A DNA stretch of 46,412 bases, taken from positions 1 to 46,412 of the forward strand of contig JAUZQM010000035.1 in the NCBI GenBank assembly GCA_030950985.1, given 5' to 3'. Position 1 is the stretch's first letter, and each line of letters begins with the position of its first letter. Made by a program: the position numbers and the translations under genes. Source of the stretch: Mariprofundaceae bacterium (lineage in GTDB: Bacteria; Pseudomonadota; Zetaproteobacteria; Mariprofundales; Mariprofundaceae). Positions 8,755 through 19,960 of the stretch are shown here, piece after piece. The notes under the pieces were generated by a model that did not search any database, was not told the origin of the DNA, and worked only from the letters and a program-made list of their open reading frames with translations.

Positions 8755-11109
8755 TTATAGGTCGCTGTTAAAAAAATCAGAAGTATTGTCGGGTGTGTTG
8801 CTTGGGAGTACGGGCTTATCCATCTCTTTCGGTGCTGTACCTTCACGAAAAGATTCTAAAAAAGGTTGGGTAGTGGTTGGGCTGGCAAGCTTACCATTTT
8901 TTCGATTGATCATGACCCAATTAATACCATCAGGTACAGAAAAAGCTTCTTTTTTACGATGTTGATGAAAATCTTGCATGGCAGCAATCCATGTGGGTAA
9001 TGCCGCATGCGCACCTGTTTCACGTCTTCCCATTGGGGTTGGCGTATCGCGACCTGTCCAAACCCCAGTGAGAACTTGCGGTGTGTAACCGATAAACCAT
9101 GCATCGACTTGTTTGTTGGTTGTTCCTGTTTTACCTGCGGCAGGGCGATGAAGAACGCGAGCTCGCCGCCCTGTTCCTCGTTGAATCACGCCTTCAAGCA
9201 TATTGGTGGCTAGAAAAGCACTTTGTGGATCAAGTATTTGTTTGGCAGGATGCATACCTTCCCCTGCGGATAACACTGGGTCGACATGACAAATCAAACA
9301 GCGATGCCCAGCGACTTGGCGCAATAATGTATGTCCATTGTGATCTTGAACCTGTTGAATGCTTATAGGTTTCCAAAGTTTTCCCCCTGAAGCCAAAGGA
9401 ATATAAGCTTCTGTAAGTTCTTGCGGTGAAACTTCTGTTGCGCCCAAGGCAATGGCTAATTGAGGTGGGAAATCATGACTAAATGGAAAATCACGTAATT
9501 TATTGATGAAGGTGCGGATGCCAACATCTTGCAAGAGTTTGATAGCAGAGAGATTGCGCGAGTGTTCGAGGGCATCACGCAGTGTTACAGGACCTGCAAA
9601 CTTGTTTTTATAATTTTCAGGTCGCCAAAAATTATCTGTATTGCCACCACCAAACACAATGGGTGTATCCATGATGATGGATGCGGGGGTAAATCCATGT
9701 TCCATCGCTGTGGCATAAAGTAAGGGCTTAAATGCGGAGCCGGGTTGACGTTTGGCTTCGGATACACGATCAAAACCGCTGAATTTAAAATCAAATCCAC
9801 CCACACGCGCTAACACTGTGCCGCGTTTTAAGTCAATGGCATACAAGGCTGATTCGATAGAAGGTTGCTGACTCAGTTGAATGCCACCTTTGCCATCACC
9901 ACGAACAACAATTTCATCCCCTACTATCCAGTGGCGAGGGTGTTGATTCCCTTCTTGAGCTTTTTCCCACCGCCATTTGGGTTTGTTCAATATCCACGTT
10001 TGTTGCAAGGCATCAATGGTCAAACTACCGTCTGCTTGCACTTCTTTTACCAATGCTGGGACAATTTGATCTTTTGCCAACGGTAAGGTGATATGTTTTT
10101 CAGATTCTTTCCATTGTTGAAGAAGCGTTGCCCACTCTTGGCGTGGGTGGTGTTTGGGTGTTCGATAAAACTGACGGTTTTCAACATCTAAAAGTCCATT
10201 GCGCACATCTTGAATGGCTTTATTTTCGCTGGCTTCATCATACGGTACAACAATCGTTAGTCCTTGTTGTCGTAGCATTTGACGCCCAAAACGGCTGACC
10301 AATTGGCGATAAATTTCATTCCCATAAGCACCTTTTAAGTGATTTTTAGGTAAGGGGGCGACGTGTAGTTTTTCATGTGTGGCAATATCAACATCATGAG
10401 GGGAAGCAAGTCCGCTCTTTTTCATTAAAAACAAAACAAGGTTACGACGTTTGATCGCACGATTCATATTCAGATGAGGTGCATATTTCCCGGGAGCTTT
10501 GGGTAAACCTGCCAGCATAGCACATTCAGATAAGGTCAATTCATCCAATGTTTTGCCAAAATAACGCCAAGCAGCAGATGCCACGCCATACGAACCACGG
10601 CCTAAATAAATTTGATTAAGATAAAGATAAAGAATGTCATTCTTGGTGAAATTTTGTTCGATACGGTAGGCAAGAATTATTTCTTTAATTTTACGAACAT
10701 AAGTTTTTTCAGATGTGAGTAAAAAGTTTTTAGCGACTTGTTGGGTGATGGTTGAGCCACCTTGAACTTTATGACCAGCATGAATATTCGCTAAGGTAGC
10801 GGATATAATGCGAGCAGGGTTGATTCCAGGATGTTCGTAAAATTGTTGGTCTTCAGCGGATAAAAAAGCATGAATAAGTTGTTGTGGTATCTCATTGAAC
10901 GGCGTAATTAATCGATGTTCATCGGAATATGCTGCCAATAATTGTCCTTGCGTATTAAAAACACGCGAGGTTAACTTAGGTTGATAATCGGATAACTTGG
11001 TAAGGTTGGGAAGGTTGCTAGAAAAATAAACATAACCTATGGTGACGCCAATCACAGCAAGTAAAGTAAGCGAGGTAAATATTTTAATCATGAGAAATAA
11101 GATACGCAT
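8755..11109 (-). CDS. mrcA: penicillin-binding protein 1A (bifunctional)
   Basis: Class A PBP that polymerises glycan strands and cross-links peptides in the periplasm. The tracked ORF opens at 11214. I place the start at the ATG at 11109 (MRILFLMIKIF), just before the membrane anchor; 11091 is an alternative. With 784 residues it has the GT51 motifs EDQQFYEHPG (residues 86-95) and QGGSTITQQV. The transpeptidase box SAFK has its nucleophilic serine near residue 458, followed by SRN near 517 and KTGT near 660. The gene is divergent from the minor-pilin cluster with roughly 40 bases between starts, so the promoters must overlap or lie inside coding DNA. Confidence 0.95.
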   Translation of the reverse strand: MRILFLMIKIFTSLTLLAVIGVTIGYVYFSSNLPNLTKLSDYQPKLTSRVFNTQGQLLAAYSDEHRLITPFNEIPQQLIHAFLSAEDQQFYEHPGINPARIISATLANIHAGHKVQGGSTITQQVAKNFLLTSEKTYVRKIKEIILAYRIEQNFTKNDILYLYLNQIYLGRGSYGVASAAWRYFGKTLDELTLSECAMLAGLPKAPGKYAPHLNMNRAIKRRNLVLFLMKKSGLASPHDVDIATHEKLHVAPLPKNHLKGAYGNEIYRQLVSRFGRQMLRQQGLTIVVPYDEASENKAIQDVRNGLLDVENRQFYRTPKHHPRQEWATLLQQWKESEKHITLPLAKDQIVPALVKEVQADGSLTIDALQQTWILNKPKWRWEKAQEGNQHPRHWIVGDEIVVRGDGKGGIQLSQQPSIESALYAIDLKRGTVLARVGGFDFKFSGFDRVSEAKRQPGSAFKPLLYATAMEHGFTPASIIMDTPIVFGGGNTDNFWRPENYKNKFAGPVTLRDALEHSRNLSAIKLLQDVGIRTFINKLRDFPFSHDFPPQLAIALGATEVSPQELTEAYIPLASGGKLWKPISIQQVQDHNGHTLLRQVAGHRCLICHVDPVLSAGEGMHPAKQILDPQSAFLATNMLEGVIQRGTGRRARVLHRPAAGKTGTTNKQVDAWFIGYTPQVLTGVWTGRDTPTPMGRRETGAHAALPTWIAAMQDFHQHRKKEAFSVPDGINWVMINRKNGKLASPTTTQPFLESFREGTAPKEMDKPVLPSNTPDNTSDFFNSDL

Positions 11110-11149
11110 AAAGCCCGACTCTAAGGTAAATGATTTGCAAGCTGCAAGT

Positions 11150-11650
11150 ATGGTGTTGTGTATGGGCTTGAAAAAAGGTTTTACTGTCATTGAGTTGGTG
11201 ATTGTAATCGCCATTGGAGGGATTTTGACAATGATTGCCGTGCCAGCTTTTCAAGATTGGATGACTCATAGCGCAGTCAATAATGCAACGGCAATGGTGG
11301 TATCTAAGTTGAAACAAGCACGCAATATGGCTGTGGCAGAAAATCGAAATATTACATTATCATTTAATTTAGCGGGAACCACAGTAGTTGGAAGTACATT
11401 TAATTATGATATCAAAGTTTATGCACCGAAACAACCCGAAGTGATTGATCTCAAGCAATTCTCAAAGTCATTGATTTTTCGAAAAAATACGGGTAAAAAT
11501 TTGACATTTGAAAGTTCAGGCCAAATAACAGGAAAAACGACCATGAAAATATTAAAGGGTAATTATTACCAATGTATTACAGTCAATTTAATTGGTAGAT
11601 GCTATGTTTCGACGATGGCTTCAGCGACTCCCACATGTCAGGTTCTTTAG
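11150..11650 (+). CDS. fimT: minor pseudopilin, FimT/GspH-like
   Basis: First gene of a type IV minor-pilin cluster. Prepilin peptidase would cleave before the phenylalanine in KKG|FTVIELVIVIAIGGI. Glutamate at +5 and the hydrophobic helix are present, with cysteines near the C terminus. The tracked ORF begins at 11039 inside the divergent mrcA gene. Starts at 11150 or 11162 give a normal short leader. A TTG at 11135 has the best upstream purine stretch (TAAGG), so the exact start is open. The stop directly abuts the next gene's ATG. Minor pilins prime pilus assembly at the tip. Confidence 0.82.
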   Translation: MVLCMGLKKGFTVIELVIVIAIGGILTMIAVPAFQDWMTHSAVNNATAMVVSKLKQARNMAVAENRNITLSFNLAGTTVVGSTFNYDIKVYAPKQPEVIDLKQFSKSLIFRKNTGKNLTFESSGQITGKTTMKILKGNYYQCITVNLIGRCYVSTMASATPTCQVL

Positions 11651-12205
11651 ATGATAAAACGAGGCTTTACACTTGTTGAGATTCTTGTTGCTTTAGTGAT
11701 TGTATCGGTGGGTATGTTGGCATTGGGCTCTTTTTATACATCCATGATTAGTCAAGAAGGCATTGCACAAGAAAGAATTATCGCCGTTCATATGGCGGAG
11801 CAATTGATTGAGGATTGGCAAAATACAAATACACCACCCACGCCTAATTGCATCATCAATGGTGTAGCAGCAGGGGTGTTGCCGATTAATATTCTTCCGA
11901 CGACCAATCCAATGATCTCAATAAGCAATTGTAGGGTAAACAATGGTATTTCTGTGGCTTTTACAATTATCCTTACTGAAACACCAGCGAAAGCACCGTT
12001 ACCTGTGAGTCATCCCAATAATCCAAGTTTAAATGTTACGGATTCAACGGGAGTTGGGATGTATCCATTGCTAACCTTGTCCGATGCGTCTGGAAATGTG
12101 ATTGCTGGTTCGCCACAGGTAAAAGTGCGTTCTGTAAAGGTATCTTGGATTCATAGTAAGATACAAAGTGTTTACCTGACTCATATTACTCGGTATATGC
12201 CATGA
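11651..12205 (+). CDS. pilV: type IV minor pilin, PilV-like
   Basis: The 184-residue product starts MIKRGFTLVEILVALVIVSVG, a class III prepilin signal with a very short basic leader, cleavage after glycine and glutamate at +5. The remainder is a small periplasmic domain containing two cysteines. It lies between FimT-like and PilW-like genes with no gap before it and a four-base overlap after it. The order fimT-pilV-pilW-pilX supports the PilV name. The globular part is not diagnostic on its own. Confidence 0.85.
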   Translation: MIKRGFTLVEILVALVIVSVGMLALGSFYTSMISQEGIAQERIIAVHMAEQLIEDWQNTNTPPTPNCIINGVAAGVLPINILPTTNPMISISNCRVNNGISVAFTIILTETPAKAPLPVSHPNNPSLNVTDSTGVGMYPLLTLSDASGNVIAGSPQVKVRSVKVSWIHSKIQSVYLTHITRYMP

Positions 12206-12783
12206 ATCATTTAGAAAAACAACAAGGTTTTACGTTAATTGAATTACTGATTACGACTACCATTGGCTTGATTATTATGGCAGGTATGACATCTGTTTTT
12301 GTTTCCCAAACAAGAACGGCAAACATGTTAAAAAATAAAACCGAAGTGATGGGGGATTTATTTTTAGCGTCTCAAATCATGCAATCGCAGTTAAGAGATG
12401 CGAAAGATATTTGTTGGAATTCCGCAAGTAGTACATTGGTTTATCAAGCCGTTGATTCGAATGTTTCTATTCTTCCATGTTCGACGGCATCACCCGACAA
12501 TGGTTCGTTTAAGTATCAAATCAATACGGCAACAGATTGGAAAATTATGTGGAAGCGTCCATTATCGTTAATGAAACCAGGATCTAAAGGAATACAGCCT
12601 GATGAATTATTACGGGGCTTGCCTACAGTTCGTGGTTTAGTCGTCGCACGTATCCCCCCTCCTCCTGCCACACCTTCTTTGCCCGTTATTTATAAGGTTG
12701 ATTTACAATCAAATTTTACAGGGCAAGCCAATCAAGCCCAAACGTTAGGTTTAACGTTCAAAGTATGGGCAAGGAACAAATAA
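12202..12783 (+). CDS. pilW: type IV minor pilin, PilW-like
   Basis: The 193-residue product starts MNHLEKQQGFTLIELLITTTIGLIIM, with cleavage expected before FTLIE. It overlaps the preceding stop (ATGA). At 193 residues it is shorter than typical PilW proteins, which are often 250-350 residues, so the distal domain may be reduced. It has two cysteines after the helix. The gene is part of a tightly packed four-gene cluster and is presumably cotranscribed. Confidence 0.82.
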   Translation: MNHLEKQQGFTLIELLITTTIGLIIMAGMTSVFVSQTRTANMLKNKTEVMGDLFLASQIMQSQLRDAKDICWNSASSTLVYQAVDSNVSILPCSTASPDNGSFKYQINTATDWKIMWKRPLSLMKPGSKGIQPDELLRGLPTVRGLVVARIPPPPATPSLPVIYKVDLQSNFTGQANQAQTLGLTFKVWARNK

Positions 12784-12785
12784 AT

Positions 12786-13958
12786 ATGAATCAACGCGTA
12801 TTGGATACATCCGAGCAAGGTTTTATTTTAGCAACATCTTTGGTGATGTTAGTGTTACTGACGATGCTATCGATTGCCACTTATTATGGCACAGTGATTT
12901 CTCAACAAAACAGTGAGGTAGCTCAATCTTCCACCCAATCCTATTATTATGCTGAGACAGGTCTAAATTATGTGGCGTGGGCATTGAAAAATAATGCGGA
13001 GTTGGATGCTTATGACCCCTATGCAAGAAATAACCGTGATGGTACGGTCGCATTGAATGCCTTTGCTGTGGGGGATCGCCGAGAGTGGGAAGCGAATAGG
13101 GGAAACCCAAGCAATCAACAAAGCATTCAACGTGTTTTTCTAGGAGATACTGCGCCTTTTGTCGATGTGTATGGGCAATTGGGTTACTTTGATAACCGAG
13201 ATTTATATTCGCGTCCTGTGGGTTTGATTGGAAGCCCTGCAGTTGTTAGTCAAACGATTACATTTGGTCAAGTTGGATCGCCTGTTTTTCATGATATTTA
13301 TACGCAGTTGTCAGGATATATTCGTTTGGATATCGACGCATACGGGCAAATCACGCCATCGTTCTCACCGTATGCGCAACATGGCAATAACGCACATCTT
13401 TGTAACGGGCAAACAGTCGGAGATATTCCATGTAATGGTGCGATTGTTTGGCTAACCGCAGGCGATCCATACACGGATCGTGTCTTGTATCCGATTGACC
13501 CTTATGTTGCAGCGCCGTTAAGTGATATCTATGGAAATCCTTTGGCATTGAGTGCTGCGCAGGCACCGCCTATTATCAGCGCTGCTTGCATGACCGATAT
13601 CCAAAGCTGTAACTCTACCAACCCACTGCCAGTAGCGCAGGCTTGTCAAGCTGCGATTGGTAACTGTGTATCATTATCTGCTCCTGTATTAACAACCGTT
13701 GATGTATATTCAGGCGCAATACAAAAACAAATGAAGGATCCTTATCCAGCATACTATCGAGGTTTACCATGTGATTTATCCTTATTTGTTTTGGATAATA
13801 ATCACATGGCGTGTGAACAGCCTACAGATCCAGCGACAGGTAAAGTTACGGGTGGAACAGGCACTTGGTTAGATCCTACCCAGTATGGTTTAGTGGTCTA
13901 TGCCATTGGTTATTCAGGGGGGAAGGCTCGAAAAATGATTCGCATGGTGATAAATTAA
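12786..13958 (+). CDS. pilX: PilX/GspK-like minor pilin
   Basis: The 390-residue product begins MNQRVLDTSEQGFILATSLVML. It has a prepilin-like helix that lacks the usual glutamate at +5, as known for GspK/PilX-type tip components. The motif YYYAETGLNYVAWAL after the helix is typical of the PilX N-terminal region. The start at 12786 is chosen over 12765 because AAGGA precedes it at suitable distance and it follows the pilW stop. The large domain has six or more cysteines and is longer than common PilX proteins (about 170-200 residues). It may also cover part of the role of a missing PilY1, but that is only inference. Confidence 0.75.
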   Translation: MNQRVLDTSEQGFILATSLVMLVLLTMLSIATYYGTVISQQNSEVAQSSTQSYYYAETGLNYVAWALKNNAELDAYDPYARNNRDGTVALNAFAVGDRREWEANRGNPSNQQSIQRVFLGDTAPFVDVYGQLGYFDNRDLYSRPVGLIGSPAVVSQTITFGQVGSPVFHDIYTQLSGYIRLDIDAYGQITPSFSPYAQHGNNAHLCNGQTVGDIPCNGAIVWLTAGDPYTDRVLYPIDPYVAAPLSDIYGNPLALSAAQAPPIISAACMTDIQSCNSTNPLPVAQACQAAIGNCVSLSAPVLTTVDVYSGAIQKQMKDPYPAYYRGLPCDLSLFVLDNNHMACEQPTDPATGKVTGGTGTWLDPTQYGLVVYAIGYSGGKARKMIRMVIN

Positions 13959-16048
<2,090 letters not shown>

Positions 16049-16049
<1 letters not shown>

Positions 16050-16879
16050 TGTGCCAACGTATTCAAATAGCGGATTTTGAGATTGCCAATGATTTACCCT
16101 TTGTGTTATTTGCAGGACCTTGTGTGATTGAAGGTGAAGATTTCACCTTGCAAGTTGCCGCACAAATTCGTGATATTGCTGCGCGTGTTGGTGTACCTTT
16201 TGTTTTTAAATCAAGTTTTGATAAAGCCAATCGAACCAGTATCGATGGTTTTCGTGGACCGGGTTTGCAAGAAGGTTTGCGAATATTAAAACGTGTTAAA
16301 GATGAAGTGGGTGTACCCGTCATTACCGATGTTCATACACCTGAACAAGCCAAACCTGTGGCAGCCGTGGTAGATATTTTACAAACGCCTGCATTTTTAT
16401 GTCGGCAAACTGATTTTATCACCGCAATAGCCAAAGCAGGTAAACCTGTGAACATTAAAAAAGGACAATTTTTAGCACCGTGGGATATGCCCCATGTGTT
16501 GGAAAAAGCCAAAGCAACGGGCAATCACAATATTATGTTGTGTGACCGTGGCACAAGCTTTGGTTATAATAATCTTGTTTCTGATTTTCGTTCTTTGATG
16601 GTGATGGCAGAAACAGGTGCGCCAGTGGTCTATGATGCGACGCATTCGGTGCAACAACCCGGTGGTTTGGGTGGGGCAACAGGTGGCAATCGTGAATATG
16701 TCCCCGGTTTGTCACGTGCAGCTGTTTCAATTGGTGTGGCGGCTGTATTTATGGAAGTTCATCCACATCCCGATCAAGCCAAATCAGATGGACCAAATTC
16801 ATTGGCATTGGCTGATTTAGAAGCTTTGTTGGTGACATTGAAAAAAATTGATGCCGTTGTCAAAGGCTATGAAGTATAA
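16049..16879 (+). CDS. kdsA: 3-deoxy-8-phosphooctulonate synthase
   Basis: Condenses phosphoenolpyruvate with arabinose 5-phosphate to make Kdo 8-phosphate, the precursor of the lipopolysaccharide inner-core sugar Kdo. The 276-residue product has [12 protein letters not shown], the family motif [12 protein letters not shown], and [22 protein letters not shown]. It ends with a [14 protein letters not shown] segment. The tracked ORF opens 108 bases earlier inside pyrG. The ATG at 16049 overlaps the pyrG stop and has AAGG upstream. The presence of kdsA implies an LPS-bearing outer membrane. Confidence 0.96.
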
Positions 16880-16885
16880 AAATTA

Positions 16886-16930
16886 GTAACGATTCAGCTC
16901 ACCTATTTTTTTGTCGTGCTGAATAGTTAC
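16886..16930. promoter_or_regulatory. 13-bp inverted repeat between kdsA and eno
   Basis: GTAACGATTCAGC (16886-16898) and GCTGAATAGTTAC (16918-16930) are reverse complements with one mismatch. The 19-base loop contains a run of seven T residues, so it is not a standard terminator. It could be a hairpin in the eno leader or an operator. A smaller TCAGC/GCTGA hairpin follows just before the eno ribosome binding site. Confidence 0.5.
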
Positions 16931-16982
16931 AAAAATTGAATCAATGAAAACGTCAGCAATGGGGCTGATGTAGGAGTAAGAT

Positions 16983-18263
16983 GTGAGTGAAATTATTAGT
17001 GTACATGGCCGTGAGATTTTTGATTCTCGAGGCAACCCAACGGTTGAAGTCGATGTACGTTTGGAATCGGGTGCTTTTGCACGTGCCGCAGTACCCAGTG
17101 GTGCATCCACAGGTCAATATGAAGCTGTTGAATTGCGTGATGGTGGTGCGCGTTTGTCTGGTAAAGGCGTTCGCAAGGCTGTTGGGCATGTCAATGGTGA
17201 ACTTGCCAAGACTGCAATCGGTCATGATGCATCAGATCAACGTGGTTTGGATCATGCCTTGATTACATTGGATGGCACACCGAATAAAGGTCGTTTGGGT
17301 GCCAACGCTATTTTGGGTGTTTCATTGGCGGCTGCCAAAGCCCAAGCCGTTGAAGATGAAGTATCCTTGTTTCAACACCTTGGTGGCGAAAATGCGGTAT
17401 TGATGCCTGTACCTTGCATGAATGTAATCAATGGTGGTTCTCATGCCGATAACAACATTGATTTCCAAGAATATATGATTGCACCCGCTGGCGCATCGAA
17501 CTTTGCTCAAGCTTTAGAAATGGGTGCAGAAGTTTTTCATGCGCTAAAATCAGTGTTAAGCAAAGCTGGACATATCACAGCGGTGGGTGATGAAGGTGGT
17601 TTCGCGCCCAACCTTGGTTCAAATGAAGAAGGTATTACCGTTATTCTTGAAGCCATTGAACAAGCTGGCTTAAAAGCAGGCTCGGACATTGTATTAGCCA
17701 GTGATATGGCTGCCTCTGAATTTTATAAAGATGGTTTCTATGTCTTGGCTGGTGAAGGTGGACGCAAGCTCGATTCTGAAGGTATGGTGGATTTGATTGA
17801 GTCATTTTGTAAACAATACCCATTGGTCTCCGTTGAAGATGGTTTGGATGAAAATGATTGGGATGGTTGGTCTTTATTAACTGATCGTTTGGGGGATAAA
17901 GTCCAATTGGTTGGCGATGATTTGTTCGTGACCAATCCTGAAATTCTAAAGAAAGGCATTGAAAAGAATATTGCCAATGCTTTATTGGTGAAAGCCAATC
18001 AAATTGGTACATTAACTGAAACCATTGCTGCTGTTACGATGGCACATGATGCAGGTTATCGTTGCATGATGTCCCATCGCTCGGGTGAAACCGAAGATGC
18101 AACCATTGCTGATTTGGCAGTGGCATTGAACTGTGGTCAAATCAAATCAGGTTCAGCATCACGTTCGGATCGCATGGCAAAATACAACCAATTACTTCGC
18201 ATTGAAGAAGAATTGGGCGACCGTGCACGTTATGCAGGTTTGGCAACTTTTTCTAAACAATAA
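16983..18263 (+). CDS. eno: enolase
   Basis: Interconverts 2-phosphoglycerate and phosphoenolpyruvate; it is also a degradosome partner in some proteobacteria. The 426-residue product has the standard length. Its motifs include [43 protein letters not shown], the metal-binding [11 protein letters not shown] and GDDLFVTNP segments, and [13 protein letters not shown] with the catalytic lysine. It ends in [17 protein letters not shown]. The start is a GTG six bases after TAGGAG; an ATG two bases earlier is out of frame. Confidence 0.98.
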   Translation: MSEIISVHGREIFDSRGNPTVEVDVRLESGAFARAAVPSGASTGQYEAVELRDGGARLSGKGVRKAVGHVNGELAKTAIGHDASDQRGLDHALITLDGTPNKGRLGANAILGVSLAAAKAQAVEDEVSLFQHLGGENAVLMPVPCMNVINGGSHADNNIDFQEYMIAPAGASNFAQALEMGAEVFHALKSVLSKAGHITAVGDEGGFAPNLGSNEEGITVILEAIEQAGLKAGSDIVLASDMAASEFYKDGFYVLAGEGGRKLDSEGMVDLIESFCKQYPLVSVEDGLDENDWDGWSLLTDRLGDKVQLVGDDLFVTNPEILKKGIEKNIANALLVKANQIGTLTETIAAVTMAHDAGYRCMMSHRSGETEDATIADLAVALNCGQIKSGSASRSDRMAKYNQLLRIEEELGDRARYAGLATFSKQ

Positions 18264-18275
18264 AGCATTTAGCCT

Positions 18276-18596
18276 TTGAAATTACTGTATACCATCAAGA
18301 GCTGGCTCCTTTGGGGGCTGGCTCTCCTTGTTTTAGCTTGGATGACATATCAGCTCATTTTTTCCAAGCATGGCTATGTTGTCTATCAACAAGAACAACA
18401 GCAGATCATTGCCTTGCAACATCAAGCCGATGATTTAAAAAAGCAGCGTGAAACCATGATACGCCATATTCTTCAATTGCGTCACGATCCAAAAGCGTTA
18501 GAAGATTTAGTCCATCAACAATTGGGCTATGTGTACCCCGATGAATATATATTGATTATGCCTGATGAAAAAATACAGGCAAAGGAGTCGAAATGA
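18276..18596 (+). CDS. ftsB: cell division protein FtsB (septum formation initiator)
   Basis: Small bitopic protein of the FtsQ-FtsL-FtsB divisome subcomplex. The 106-residue product has a short cytoplasmic head, one membrane helix (WLLWGLALLVLAWMTYQLIF) and a periplasmic coiled coil (QQEQQQIIALQHQADDLKKQ). The tail contains the family-like PKALEDLVHQQLGYVYPDEY. The only available start is TTG at 18276, twelve bases after the eno stop, without a strong ribosome binding site. The eno-ftsB adjacency is a widely conserved proteobacterial pair. The stop overlaps the gltX start. Confidence 0.88.
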   Translation: MKLLYTIKSWLLWGLALLVLAWMTYQLIFSKHGYVVYQQEQQQIIALQHQADDLKKQRETMIRHILQLRHDPKALEDLVHQQLGYVYPDEYILIMPDEKIQAKESK

Positions 18597-19960
18597 CTAA
18601 AGTTGTCACACGTTTTGCACCCAGTCCCACAGGTTTGATGCACTTAGGCAATGTGCGTACTGCCTTATTAAATTGGCTATATGCTCGCAAATTGGGTGGA
18701 CGTTTTTTATTGCGCTTTGAAGATACGGATGCGTCACGTTCAGAAGAAGAATTTGTAAATGCCTTAAAACAAGATTTACAATGGTTGAAACTTGATTGGG
18801 ATGGTGAAGCTTTATTTCAATCTAAACATGCAGGTCAACATCAAGATGCGTTGGATGCGTTGGCAGAAAAAGGTTTGGCGTACCGTTGTTTTTGTAGCGA
18901 AACACAGCTTGGTTTGGATCGTAAATTAGCCACCTCAAGAGGGCTTCCACCGCGTTATTCAGGCAAATGCCGCACATTATCCCATGAAGAATCCTTAGAA
19001 CGAAGTCAAACAGAATCGTTTGTTTGGCGTTTGCCCATTCACAGCCAAGAGGGTGAAGTGCATGTACCCGATGCTTTGCGTGGTGATGTTGTGTTTGCGC
19101 GCCGTGATTTGGATGACCCTGTGGTCGTGCGTTCCGATGCTTCGTTTACATTTTTATTGCCCAATGCCATTGATGATGCTGTTGATGGTATTACCCATGC
19201 CTTGCGTGGTGATGATCATTTAACCAATTCTGCGTACCAAGTTTGGTTGCTTGAAGCATTGAATTTAAACGTGCCAACCTATGTTCATCATGGTCTTTTA
19301 CTGGGTGAAGATGGGGCAAAATTATCCAAACGTACGGGCAGCCATTCAGTAGCTGAACTACGTCAAGAAGGTTTGATTCCTGAATCCTTAGTACAAGCAA
19401 TGACACGCCTTGGGCATCCCAATATTGCTGATGATGCCGTAGATATTGCTGATTTATTGGCAGCTTTTGATGTGGAACATATTTCACGTTCATCCGTAAA
19501 ATGGTCCAATGATGATATGTGGCGCTGGCATACACGTTTATTACATCACATGGATGAAACTTCCTTGTTACCATTGATTCAACAACATCTGCCAGAAGCA
19601 AACATCGATTTTGTAACATTGATTCGTGGCAATTTGGAGCGTGTTGAAGATGCTTTGATATATGCCCGTTTAATGGATAGCGATACAAATTTAAACCCTG
19701 ATGAAAAAGCTGTGGTGGAGGGTGCTGCTGAACATTTTTACGAAACAGCCTTAGAACTTTGGCTGGCTATGGAAACAGCTGATTGGAAAACTTGGATGAA
19801 TGCCGTAAAAATGGAAACAGGCTGCAAAGGTAAGGGATTATTTATGCCTTTGCGTGTCGCATTAAGTGGTGCGATACATGGTCCTGAAATGTCATCTATC
19901 GTGAATTTCTTAGGCAAAGAAGGGGTTACTGAACGTCTTCAATCTGTGTTAAAAGCATGA
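18593..19960 (+). CDS. gltX: glutamyl-tRNA synthetase
   Basis: Class I aminoacyl-tRNA synthetase that charges tRNA-Glu. The 455-residue product has RFAPSPTGLMHLGNVRTALLNW near the N terminus (HIGH-type motif HLGN), the FLLRFEDTD motif, and KLSKRTG as the KMSKS motif. Its C-terminal half carries the helical anticodon-binding region. The ATG overlaps the ftsB stop. Some proteobacteria have two paralogous enzymes with different tRNA specificity. No tRNA-Gln discrimination can be judged by eye. Confidence 0.95.
   Translation: MTKVVTRFAPSPTGLMHLGNVRTALLNWLYARKLGGRFLLRFEDTDASRSEEEFVNALKQDLQWLKLDWDGEALFQSKHAGQHQDALDALAEKGLAYRCFCSETQLGLDRKLATSRGLPPRYSGKCRTLSHEESLERSQTESFVWRLPIHSQEGEVHVPDALRGDVVFARRDLDDPVVVRSDASFTFLLPNAIDDAVDGITHALRGDDHLTNSAYQVWLLEALNLNVPTYVHHGLLLGEDGAKLSKRTGSHSVAELRQEGLIPESLVQAMTRLGHPNIADDAVDIADLLAAFDVEHISRSSVKWSNDDMWRWHTRLLHHMDETSLLPLIQQHLPEANIDFVTLIRGNLERVEDALIYARLMDSDTNLNPDEKAVVEGAAEHFYETALELWLAMETADWKTWMNAVKMETGCKGKGLFMPLRVALSGAIHGPEMSSIVNFLGKEGVTERLQSVLKA

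Noticed and set aside
11039-11149. N-terminal extension of the FimT-like pilin
   Set aside because: It would run through the divergent mrcA start and give a very long leader before the prepilin cleavage site.
16886-16930. kdsA-eno inverted repeat as an intrinsic terminator
   Set aside because: The T-run is in the loop and not after the 3' arm, so it does not fit a standard terminator on the plus strand.
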